A stretch of DNA of 31,919 nt, from the NCBI GenBank assembly GCA_004552615.1, contig SFNZ01000013.1:1-31919 (forward strand), written 5' to 3'. The position numbers and the translations under genes are program-made. Source of the stretch: Bacteroidales bacterium (lineage in GTDB: Bacteria; Bacteroidota; Bacteroidia; Bacteroidales; UBA932). The notes beneath the pieces are model-generated. The model was not told where the DNA came from. It saw only the letters and a program-made list of their open reading frames with translations, and did no database searches. Positions within the stretch are counted from its first letter, which is position 1; every line of letters starts with the position of its first letter. Positions 1 through 5,662 of the stretch are shown here, one piece after another.

Positions 1-390
1 AGGGCAATCAAGCGCAGGCGTGACGACTGCTCCTACAAGCTGTACTTCACATACCTGAACTATGACCATCGCATCCAGGCCATGATCTACACGACAAACT
101 GGATAGAGAGGCTCCAGAAGGACTTCCGACGGGTCACCAGGATGCGGGGTGCGATGCCTAACGAAGAATCTGTCCTTCTGCTGATGGGAAAGACGGCCAT
201 GGATAAGAAATCGTACCTGCGGCAGGTGCCTAGAATTGATCTGGATGAGACGCTATTCCCACCAGAGAAGGCGGCACCGCAGCCGGAATATACGACCTCC
301 GGCTGCTACGATCCGAAGCTGCGCGAGCTCGCTGAAATGGCTCGCTCCGCTTCGGCCGTTGCCGAAGATGACGAACCAAAAGAAAACTGA
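1..390 (+). CDS. IS256-family transposase, C-terminal fragment (5' end outside window)
   Basis: An open frame runs from the window edge to a TGA at 388-390, giving 129 visible residues. The segment IYTTNWIERLQKDFRRVTR followed by MRGAMPNEESVLLLMG is the conserved C-terminal signature of IS256/Mutator-type DDE transposases. The last ~60 residues are a less conserved tail rich in Pro, Ala and acidic residues. The ATG at 82 is only an internal methionine, because the frame and the homology continue upstream of it to base 1. The N-terminal DNA-binding region and the rest of the catalytic core lie outside the window, so it cannot be judged whether the element is intact. It sits downstream of the tRNA terminator, close to the str ribosomal operon. 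Family assignment is confident; activity is unknown. Confidence 0.88.
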   Translation, partial: RAIKRRRDDCSYKLYFTYLNYDHRIQAMIYTTNWIERLQKDFRRVTRMRGAMPNEESVLLLMGKTAMDKKSYLRQVPRIDLDETLFPPEKAAPQPEYTTSGCYDPKLRELAEMARSASAVAEDDEPKEN

Positions 391-599
391 TTATATTTGC
401 ATATCTAAAGAGTCCGAGGGACCGGCTCCGGACACACTCGATGAAACACTACCACAAATAGGCGACAGAAAAGTCTCCATTTCTTCCTGATAAGAGGCTA
501 TCTGGGGATGGTTTTCAATCTATCAAGGGGTGATCTTAATTGATAGAAAAACCCTTTTCAGACACTTGCAGAGGGGTTTTGATAGATCTGAAAGAAAAT
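391..599. other. Transposase 3' flank with imperfect inverted repeat
   Basis: No gene is visible between the transposase stop and the tRNA terminator. The right end of the insertion sequence should lie here, but its terminal repeat cannot be fixed without the left end. An imperfect inverted repeat is present: 513-526 (TTTCAATCTATCAA) against 579-593 (TTGATAGATCTGAAA), with one base of slippage. Between the arms are further related pieces, including another TTGATAG at 540-546 and a run of A4-5/C3 opposed to G4/T4. These repeats could be the insertion-sequence end, a transcription terminator, or both. Confidence 0.4.
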
Positions 600-627
600 G
601 CCCAACCTAAGTTATCTTAGATCGGGC
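600..627 (-). terminator. Rho-independent terminator of the tRNA gene
   Basis: On the minus strand, GCCCGATCTAAG, a four-base loop, and CTTAGGTTGGGC form a 12-bp hairpin with one or two imperfect positions. It is followed by ATTTTCTTTC. It begins 12 bases past the 3' end of the tRNA, in the right orientation to end that transcript. It also marks an upper limit for how far the insertion sequence can extend toward the tRNA. Confidence 0.75.
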
Positions 628-638
628 AATTCCCCTTG

Positions 639-713
639 TGGTCCCAACAGGGCTTGAACCTGTGACCCTCTGATTATGAGTCAGATGCTACTAACCAACT
701 GAGCTATGGGACC
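639..713 (-). tRNA. tRNA-Met(CAT), elongator type (tRNA-Ile2 not excluded)
   Basis: The minus strand folds into a complete cloverleaf. The acceptor stem is GGTCCCA/TGGGACC with discriminator A at 639. The D arm begins GCTCAGTTGGTTAG, the anticodon stem TCTGA/TCAGA encloses loop CTCATAA with anticodon CAT, the variable loop is GGGTC, and the T arm is ACAGG-TTCAAGC-CCTGT. CCA is not encoded (the next bases are CAA). A CAT anticodon fits elongator tRNA-Met, or tRNA-Ile2 whose C34 is modified to lysidine. The three-pair initiator GC motif in the anticodon stem is absent, so it is not the initiator. The variable/T-arm run GGGTCACAGGTTC resembles elongator Met. The gene has its own promoter and terminator. 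Confidence 0.93.
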
Positions 714-717
714 AATA

Positions 718-747
718 TTGCAAAACCGGTTAATCCCGGTTTTGCAA
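718..747. repeat. Perfect 12-bp inverted repeat in the tRNA leader
   Basis: Arms TTGCAAAACCGG (718-729) and CCGGTTTTGCAA (736-747) are exact reverse complements separated by six bases. The repeat begins five bases before the mature tRNA 5' end and runs into the tRNA promoter core at 745-752. It could be an operator, a processing hairpin in the pre-tRNA, or a terminator between rpsJ and the tRNA. It lacks a U-tract in the rpsJ direction, which weakens the terminator reading. Confidence 0.8.
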
Positions 748-776
748 ATATAAGAATTTTTCCTGACTTCTGAAAA
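745..776 (-). promoter_or_regulatory. Bacteroidetes-type promoter of the tRNA gene
   Basis: The minus strand has TATATTTG at 745-752, an exact match to the TAnnTTTG core. A TTTTC element at 772-776 lies 19 bases upstream in the place of the usual TTTG. The predicted start is about 25-30 bases upstream of the mature tRNA. Confidence 0.6.
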
Positions 777-804
777 GAATCATCCATCAGGATGCTGATT
801 TCGA

Positions 805-1110
805 TCAGACTTTGATCTCGACCTCTACACCTGAAGGCAGCTCGAGCTTCATAAGAGCGTCAACTGTCTTGGCATTTGACTCGTCAATATCAAGAAGACG
901 GCAGTAAGAGCTGAGCTGGAACTGCTCGCGGGACTTCTTGTTCACGAAAGTCGAACGGTTGACAGTGAAGATCTTGGTGCTGGTAGGAAGTGGAATAGGA
1001 CCACAGACCTTGGCACCGGTGGAAGACACTGTATCGGCGATTTTCTTGGCTGACTTGTCAAGCAGCATATGATCGAATGATTTGAGTTTTATTCTGATTT
1101 TCTGACTCAT
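805..1110 (-). CDS. rpsJ: 30S ribosomal protein S10
   Basis: The product is 101 residues, the normal size for S10, a small-subunit head protein that also takes part in NusB-dependent antitermination. The sequence is diagnostic: IRIKLKSFDHMLLDKSAKKI at the N-terminus, GPIPLPTSTKIFTVNRS in the long loop, and a C-terminus ending in LPSGVEVEIKV. It starts at an ATG 26 bases after the fusA stop and is the last gene of the str block. In most Bacteroidales S10 is followed directly by rplC and the rest of the S10-spc operon. Here it is followed by a tRNA and an insertion-sequence remnant, so the cluster is split. Confidence 0.98.
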   Translation of the reverse strand: MSQKIRIKLKSFDHMLLDKSAKKIADTVSSTGAKVCGPIPLPTSTKIFTVNRSTFVNKKSREQFQLSSYCRLLDIDESNAKTVDALMKLELPSGVEVEIKV

Positions 1111-1136
1111 ATCAATAATCTTTTTACCGTTAATAA

Positions 1137-3254
1137 TTATTCTTCATCAGTTGCTTTGTAACCGCTCTTCTCTACGATATCCTTGGCCAGGTTGGCCGGA
1201 ACCTCTGAGTAGTGGTCGAAGCTCATGGTGCTGGTGGCACGTCCTGAAGAAAGGGTTCTGAGGACGGTCACATAACCGAACTGCTCTGCGAGCGGAACAA
1301 ATGCCTTGATGATTCTTGCACCGTTGGCTGTGGAATCCATAGCGTTGATCTGGCCCCTGCGACGGTTGAGGTCACCCACGATGTCACCCATATATTCCTC
1401 CGGAGTAACAACCTCGAGATTCATGATAGGCTCGAGGAGAACCGGATGAGCTTTCGGGCAGGCGTGACGGAATGCCATGCGGGCGCAGATCTCGAATGAG
1501 AGCTGGTCTGAGTCCACCGGATGGTAAGAACCGTCAAGCACAGTAACCTTGAGTGAAGGAACCTCGTATCCTGCGAGGACACCGTTTGCCATTGCAGATT
1601 CGAAACCTTTCTGGATGCAAGGGATGAACTCCTTCGGGATGTTTCCTCCCTTGACCTGGTTCTCGAACTGAAGACCGGTGTGGCCCTCTTCTGCAGGTCC
1701 GATCTCAACGATGATGTCAGCGAACTTACCACGACCGCCGGACTGCTTCTTGAAGAGCTCGCGGTGCTGTACAGGAGTAGTGATAGCCTCCTTGTAGTTC
1801 ACCTGAGGTGCACCCTGGTTGATCTCTACGCCGAACTCGCGACGGAGACGGTCAACGATGATGTCGAGGTGAAGCTCACCCATACCGCTGATGACGGTCT
1901 GGCCGGTCTCATGGTCTGACTTGACTGTGAAGGTAGGGTCCTCCTCAGCAAGCTTGCCGAGAGCTACGCCGAGCTTCTCAAGGTCTTTCTGGGTCTTAGG
2001 CTCGACTGCGATTCCGATCACCGGATCCGGGAACTCCATTGCCTCGAGGGTAACAGGATGATCCTCGGCGCAGATGGTGTCACCTGTACGGAGATCCTTG
2101 AAACCTACTGCAGCGCAGATGTCACCTGCCTCGACGAAGTCGATAGGATTCTGGTGGTTGGAGTGCATCTGATAAAGACGGGCAACCCTCTCTTTCTTGC
2201 CGGTACGTGTGTTGAGCACGTATGTTCCTGCATCAAGACGGCCTGCATAAGCCCTTACGTATGCGAGACGGCCCACGAACGGGTCAGTTGCAATCTTGAA
2301 CACGAGTCCTGCGAACGGCTCGGCTGCTGAAGGCTTCACTGAAGTTTCCTCACCTGTCCTGGCATCGGTAGCTTTCACTGCACCGACATCAAGAGGTGAA
2401 GGCAGATAGCGTACAACAGCGTCGATGAGGAACTGCACACCTTTGTCCTTGTAAGAAGAACCGCAGGTTGCAGGGACAATCTTCATCGCGATGGTACCCT
2501 TGCGGATAGCTGCGATGATCTCATCCTTGGTGAGGGACTCAGGATCCTCGAAGTATTTCTCCATGAGGGTCTCGTCGCACTCGGCTGCAGCCTCGACAAG
2601 CCTGTCTCTCCACAGCTCGACCTCGCCTTTCATGTTTTCCGGAATAGGAATCTCGCGGAAATTGTTGACTACAGTGTCATCAGCCACATATTCAATGGCT
2701 TTTCTGTCAATAAGGTCAATGATACCGATGAACTTGTCCTCGGCACCGATCGGAAGGCTGATAGGAACAGCCGTTGCTCCGAGTTTGTCCTTGATGTCCT
2801 GGACGCAGGCGAGGAAGTCTGCTCCCACCCTGTCCATCTTGTTGACGTAAGCAATCTTCGGCACACCGAACTTGTCAGCCTGACGCCATACGGTCTCTGA
2901 CTGAGGCTGTACACGTCCTACGGCATCGAATGTTGCGATGGTTCCGTCAAGAACGCGGAGCGAACGCTCCACCTCGACGGTGAAATCCACGTGGCCCGGA
3001 GTGTCAATCAGGTTCAGCTGATACACGTCGTTGCCGTAATGCCAGAACGCCGTGGTAGCTGCAGAAGTGATGGTGATACCTCTCTCCTGCTCCTGAACCA
3101 TCCAGTCCATGGTAGCGCCTCCGTCATGCACCTCTCCGATCTTGTGGATCTTTCCGGTGTAATAAAGGATACGCTCAGAAGTGGTTGTCTTACCGGCATC
3201 GATGTGAGCCATGATACCGATGTTCCTGGTGAATTTAAGATCTCTTTTTGCCAT
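1137..3254 (-). CDS. fusA: Elongation factor G
   Basis: The product is 705 residues, full length for EF-G, the GTPase that drives tRNA-mRNA translocation on the ribosome. GTPase motifs are intact: AHIDAGKTTTSERILYYTG (G1), the RGITITSAATT switch I segment, DTPGHVDF (G3) and NKMDR (G4). Domain II (EPFAGLVFKI) and the domain IV/V region (GSYHPVDSDQLSFEICARMA; NLEVVTPEEYMGDIVGDLNR) follow. It lies between rpsG (12-base gap) and rpsJ (26-base gap), as expected for the str operon. EF-Tu is not encoded in this cluster. A second EF-G paralogue may exist elsewhere, but the operon position marks this as the main copy. Confidence 0.98.
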   Translation of the reverse strand: MAKRDLKFTRNIGIMAHIDAGKTTTSERILYYTGKIHKIGEVHDGGATMDWMVQEQERGITITSAATTAFWHYGNDVYQLNLIDTPGHVDFTVEVERSLRVLDGTIATFDAVGRVQPQSETVWRQADKFGVPKIAYVNKMDRVGADFLACVQDIKDKLGATAVPISLPIGAEDKFIGIIDLIDRKAIEYVADDTVVNNFREIPIPENMKGEVELWRDRLVEAAAECDETLMEKYFEDPESLTKDEIIAAIRKGTIAMKIVPATCGSSYKDKGVQFLIDAVVRYLPSPLDVGAVKATDARTGEETSVKPSAAEPFAGLVFKIATDPFVGRLAYVRAYAGRLDAGTYVLNTRTGKKERVARLYQMHSNHQNPIDFVEAGDICAAVGFKDLRTGDTICAEDHPVTLEAMEFPDPVIGIAVEPKTQKDLEKLGVALGKLAEEDPTFTVKSDHETGQTVISGMGELHLDIIVDRLRREFGVEINQGAPQVNYKEAITTPVQHRELFKKQSGGRGKFADIIVEIGPAEEGHTGLQFENQVKGGNIPKEFIPCIQKGFESAMANGVLAGYEVPSLKVTVLDGSYHPVDSDQLSFEICARMAFRHACPKAHPVLLEPIMNLEVVTPEEYMGDIVGDLNRRRGQINAMDSTANGARIIKAFVPLAEQFGYVTVLRTLSSGRATSTMSFDHYSEVPANLAKDIVEKSGYKATDEE

Positions 3255-3266
3255 TCGTCAACGGGA

Positions 3267-3743
3267 TTAGAAACGGAAATGTGCAAATGCCTTGTTGGCC
3301 TCTGCCATTTTGTGCATGTCTTCTTTTCTCTTGTAGGCGCCGCCCTCGTTGTTGTAAGCGGCTACGATTTCAGCACAAAGTTTTTCTGCCATGGAGTGGC
3401 CGGAACGCTTGCGGGCGTAAAGAATCAGGTTCTTCATTGAAACGGAAATCTTCCTTTCCGGTCTCAACTCCGTAGGCACCTGGAAGTTAGCTCCGCCGAC
3501 CCTGCGGCTCTTCACCTCGACCTGCGGGGTGACGTTTTCGAGAGCTTTCCTCCAAATATCTAGAGGAGCCTTGTCAGAATCTTTCATCTTCTCGCCTACC
3601 ATGTCGATGGCATCGTAAAAAATAGAATACGCGATACTCTTCTTCCCCTGCAGCATAAGATTATTCACGAAGCGGGTTACATTTGCATCGTGAAACTTAG
3701 GATCAGGAAGTAGAATCCTCTTTCTAGGCTTCGATTTTCTCAT
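3267..3743 (-). CDS. rpsG: 30S ribosomal protein S7
   Basis: The product is 158 residues, normal for S7, which binds the 3' major domain of 16S rRNA and nucleates assembly of the small-subunit head. Typical segments are MRKSKPRKRILLPDPKF, VTRFVNNLMLQGKKSIAYSI, PQVEVKSRRVGGANFQVPTE and the C-terminal MAEANKAFAHFRF. It starts 37 bases after rpsL and ends 12 bases before fusA, within the same transcription unit. Confidence 0.98.
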   Translation of the reverse strand: MRKSKPRKRILLPDPKFHDANVTRFVNNLMLQGKKSIAYSIFYDAIDMVGEKMKDSDKAPLDIWRKALENVTPQVEVKSRRVGGANFQVPTELRPERKISVSMKNLILYARKRSGHSMAEKLCAEIVAAYNNEGGAYKRKEDMHKMAEANKAFAHFRF

Positions 3744-3780
3744 TGTTGTGAAAAATTAAAGTGAAAATTGGTAATAAAAA

Positions 3781-4164
3781 TTACTTCTTAGATTTCTTTG
3801 GCCTCTTGGCTCCGTAGAGTGAACGGGACTGTGTCCTTCCTTCTACGCCAGCGGTATCCAAAGCTCCTCTAAGGATGTGGTAACGTACACCAGGGAGGTC
3901 CTTCACACGACCGCCTCTTACGAGCACGATTGAGTGCTCCTGGAGGTTGTGGCCCTCTCCCGGGATGTATGCGTTGACCTCTTTGGAGTTCGTCAGACGT
4001 ACACGGGCAACCTTACGCATCGCTGAGTTAGGTTTCTTAGGTGTAGTCGTGTACACACGTACACAGACGCCTCTCTTCTGAGGGCAAGCATCCAGCGCAC
4101 GAGATTTGCTCTTGTAAGCAATTACCTCGCGTCCCTTGCGGACTAATTGTTGAATTGTTGGCAT
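3781..4164 (-). CDS. rpsL: 30S ribosomal protein S12
   Basis: The product is 127 residues. S12 lies at the decoding centre of the 30S subunit. The hallmark stretches YTTTPKKPNSAMRKVARVRL and LVRGGRVKDLPGVRYH are intact. Lys43 and Lys88, the positions changed in classical streptomycin-resistant mutants, are both wild type. It is the first gene of the str operon, with a good promoter about 50 bases upstream and a leader that contains a small CCCAA/TTGGG hairpin. The lysine-rich C-terminus (YGAKRPKKSKK) is normal. Confidence 0.98.
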   Translation of the reverse strand: MPTIQQLVRKGREVIAYKSKSRALDACPQKRGVCVRVYTTTPKKPNSAMRKVARVRLTNSKEVNAYIPGEGHNLQEHSIVLVRGGRVKDLPGVRYHILRGALDTAGVEGRTQSRSLYGAKRPKKSKK

Positions 4165-4215
4165 AAATGATTGTAAATCTTTAATTTATGTTTTTTACCC
4201 CAATTTTGGGAGCTA

Positions 4216-4246
4216 CAAATTTAAGCATTATTTTTGAATTGGCAAT
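4216..4246 (-). promoter_or_regulatory. Promoter of the rpsL-rpsG-fusA-rpsJ operon
   Basis: The minus strand has TAAATTTG at 4216-4223. TTG (4243-4245, within ATTG) lies 19 bases upstream, which is canonical spacing for the Bacteroidetes primary sigma factor. Transcription would start near 4210 and give a leader of about 45 bases. Confidence 0.7.
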
Positions 4247-4260
4247 AAAAATTTGATAAT

Positions 4261-4279
4261 CAGCGCTGAAATCGCGCTG
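4261..4279 (-). terminator. Second hairpin, possible tandem terminator
   Basis: CAGCGC and GCGCTG form a 6-bp stem with a 7-base loop. On the minus strand it is followed by ATTATCAAATTTTT. It lies just upstream of the rpsL -33 element, where it could stop transcripts arriving from the small-RNA locus. The U-tract is interrupted, so this is only a possible terminator. Confidence 0.4.
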
Positions 4280-4282
4280 CGG

Positions 4283-4446
4283 AAGAATAAAATCAGAAGA
4301 AGCAGCCCGGAGAATTCCGAACTGCTTCCCTTAGATTCGTATCACCAACTTTATGCGAGATTCACATCTGGCTTTACGCCGTGATACATAACTAAACACT
4401 ACTAACTAACCATTATAATAACCAACCAATAATATTATTCACTTGA
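4283..4446 (-). ncRNA. Candidate structured small RNA
   Basis: The inferred transcript starts about 12 bases after the sigma-54-like -12 element and ends at the terminator hairpin, giving roughly 150-160 nt. Its 3' half contains a GTATCAC/GTGATAC stem (4339-4345 with 4381-4387) that encloses a GGC-GTAAA-GCC hairpin, then the terminator stem. The 5' half is AT-rich and unstructured. If the housekeeping promoter at 4544-4574 is used, the transcript would be about 250 nt. The only ORF inside is 12 codons long. I do not recognise the family. It could also be a decayed leader of a lost gene. Confidence 0.35.
4299..4328 (-). terminator. Terminator hairpin of the candidate small RNA
   Basis: The stem GAAGCAG/CTGCTTC (4299-4305 with 4322-4328) continues past a symmetric 2x2 internal loop into CGGA/TCCG around a GAAT tetraloop. 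On the minus strand it is followed by TTCTGATTTTATTCTT. The T-rich side indicates minus-strand function. Confidence 0.6.
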
Positions 4447-4456
4447 CTTGTTCATT

Positions 4457-4473
4457 TGCATAGACCGTGCCAA
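4457..4473 (-). promoter_or_regulatory. Sigma-54-like promoter element
   Basis: The minus strand reads TTGGCACGGTCTATGCA. This matches the RpoN consensus TGGCACG-N4-TTGCA at all but one position and keeps the invariant GG-N10-GC. No protein gene follows in this direction before rpsL. RpoN is found in many Bacteroidetes, but whether this host has it cannot be seen here. Confidence 0.5.
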
Positions 4474-4543
4474 AAAGATTTGAAAAAATCAAAACAGTCG
4501 TCGTGCCGGATGAAAAATCTGTGCGACAATACTATCGGCACTG

Positions 4544-4574
4544 CAAATTTAGAGATTATTTATTATTTAAACAA
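4544..4574 (-). promoter_or_regulatory. Bacteroidetes-type promoter upstream of the small-RNA locus
   Basis: The minus strand has TAAATTTG at 4544-4551 with TTG at 4572-4574, spacing 20. It lies 33 bases past the stop codon of the phosphodiesterase gene and points toward the structured region and rpsL. It is a near-copy of the rpsL promoter (same core, ATTG at -33). Confidence 0.55.
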
Positions 4575-4606
4575 TAATATTTGATAAAATCTTTGTTTCA
4601 GGGCCA

Positions 4607-5563
4607 TCAGTCGTGCAGCCCCCTGCCGCGGAGATATTCCAGGAGCATCTCCGGACGGTCAGTCTGGATCATTGTGACCCCCATGTCGATATATTTCCCA
4701 TATATTTTGTCCGGATTTCCGGACCTGAATGCAGCATCATCGTCATGCCCGCGGCCGCCGCAGAGAGAAGGCCACAATGTATTGACCCAGATTCTTGAAC
4801 CGGAAGTCCGGATTTTCCGGAAGCAGTCCTGCAGGTTCCCGTCCCATTTCCGGAAACACACTTCGTATGCCGGAGGGGCTTCTTCCGAACCCATGTATTC
4901 GGCGAACAGCACTTTTCCTGAACGCCTCCGGATATTTATTACAGGCATGTACATAAGGCGGGACCCGGACATCTTTGCCGACACTTCCATCAGGGAACGC
5001 TTGCCCTTGATGAGGACCTGGCCAGTGACTCCAAGTTCCTCTGTCAAGGCCAGGACCTGGTCGTAATATTCATAGCCGTTGTCCAGATTGACCACTATCC
5101 TGTCCTTGCAGCACACGAGCGCCTCCCTGAGCGTCGGAATTCCCAGAGAGTCCGGAGAAATCCCATGCGCGCTTTTCAGGCGCAGTTTGCGGAGAGAATC
5201 AATTGTGAAGTCCCTGACCCGGCCACGCCCGTCAGTGGTGCGGTCTACTCTCTTGTCGTGGCAGAGCACCAGGATGCTGTCCCTGGTCATCCTGACATCG
5301 AGTTCCACGATATCCACCCCCATCCTGATGACGGATTCTATCGCAGGAAGCGAATTCTCCGGATAGTTTCTCCAGTCTCCGCGATGTGCTGTCACAAAGA
5401 TTTTTCCTGACGCCGGATAAAGAATATCAGCCACGATTCTCCCGGCACGGCCGGAAAAGACAATGCTGTCCTGTACGCCCGGGACCTGTGCCCCGGCAAT
5501 GGAAAATGAGGCTGCGGCAGACGCGCATACGGCAACCACCGCAAGAATACGGTTCAATTTCAT
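4607..5563 (-). CDS. Secreted glycerophosphodiester phosphodiesterase
   Basis: This 318-residue GDPD-family enzyme hydrolyses glycerophosphodiesters to an alcohol and glycerol-3-phosphate. An N-terminal signal peptide (MKLNRILAVVAVCASAAASF, probable cleavage after AGA-Q) sends it to the periplasm or outer surface. Catalytic motifs are present: AHRGDWRNYPENSLPAI (His60, Arg61, Glu69), VELDVRMTRDSILVLCHD (Glu87, Asp89, His102) and a C-terminal IQTDRPEMLLEYL. I chose the ATG at 5563. An ATG ten codons upstream (5593) lies inside the promoter and would precede the expected transcription start. It is transcribed divergently from the sulfatase. Confidence 0.88.
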   Translation of the reverse strand: MKLNRILAVVAVCASAAASFSIAGAQVPGVQDSIVFSGRAGRIVADILYPASGKIFVTAHRGDWRNYPENSLPAIESVIRMGVDIVELDVRMTRDSILVLCHDKRVDRTTDGRGRVRDFTIDSLRKLRLKSAHGISPDSLGIPTLREALVCCKDRIVVNLDNGYEYYDQVLALTEELGVTGQVLIKGKRSLMEVSAKMSGSRLMYMPVINIRRRSGKVLFAEYMGSEEAPPAYEVCFRKWDGNLQDCFRKIRTSGSRIWVNTLWPSLCGGRGHDDDAAFRSGNPDKIYGKYIDMGVTMIQTDRPEMLLEYLRGRGLHD

Positions 5564-5580
5564 ATACTGTCGATTGTCCC

Positions 5581-5610
5581 GAAATATAGACATTTTCCCG
5601 GCAGCGGCAA
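5581..5610 (-). promoter_or_regulatory. Promoter of the phosphodiesterase gene
   Basis: The minus strand has TATATTTC at 5581-5588 with TTG at 5608-5610, spacing 19. Its -33 element is one half of the palindrome GGCAAAATTTGCC (5606-5618), whose other half serves the divergent sulfatase promoter. The start site would be about 5575, which supports the start codon at 5563. Confidence 0.65.
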
Positions 5611-5613
5611 AAT

Positions 5614-5644
5614 TTGCCTGATTGGAGGAGAAGATGTATATTTA
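5614..5644 (+). promoter_or_regulatory. Promoter of the sulfatase gene
   Basis: TTG at 5614-5616 and TATATTTA at 5637-5644 are spaced by 20 bases. The core ends 18 bases before the ATG at 5663. It is back to back with the phosphodiesterase promoter and shares the -33 palindrome. Confidence 0.6.
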
Positions 5645-5662
5645 GGGAAAATTTGAATTGCC

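Larger units (their letters stand above)
4165..4606. other. 440-base intergenic region: promoters, hairpins, probable small RNA
   Basis: No protein gene is supported between rpsL and the phosphodiesterase gene. From rpsL outward, the gap holds the rpsL promoter (4216-4246), a hairpin at 4261-4279, and a second hairpin at 4299-4328. It then holds a long-range stem (4339-4345 with 4381-4387), an AT-rich stretch with ACTAACTAACC on plus, a sigma-54-like element (4457-4473), and a Bacteroidetes promoter (4544-4574). All three promoters point to the minus strand. This is much more structure than a str operon leader needs. Confidence 0.7.

Noticed and set aside
236..490. 84-codon plus-strand frame overlapping the transposase end
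   Set aside because: It overlaps the transposase in another frame, is rich in Arg and Ser, and has no recognisable features.
4351..4389. 12-codon ORF (MYHGVKPDVNLA) inside the candidate small RNA
   Set aside because: It overlaps the GTATCAC/GTGATAC stem and has no ribosome-binding feature. A frame this short arises easily by chance.
4388..4440. ACTAACTAACC-like stretch on plus resembling leaders of Bacteroidetes outer-membrane genes
   Set aside because: No plus-strand gene follows; the next gene is on minus. At most it is a remnant.
5564..5593. Ten-codon longer start for the phosphodiesterase
   Set aside because: The upstream ATG lies within the TATATTTC promoter region, and the signal peptide begins naturally at the ATG at 5563.
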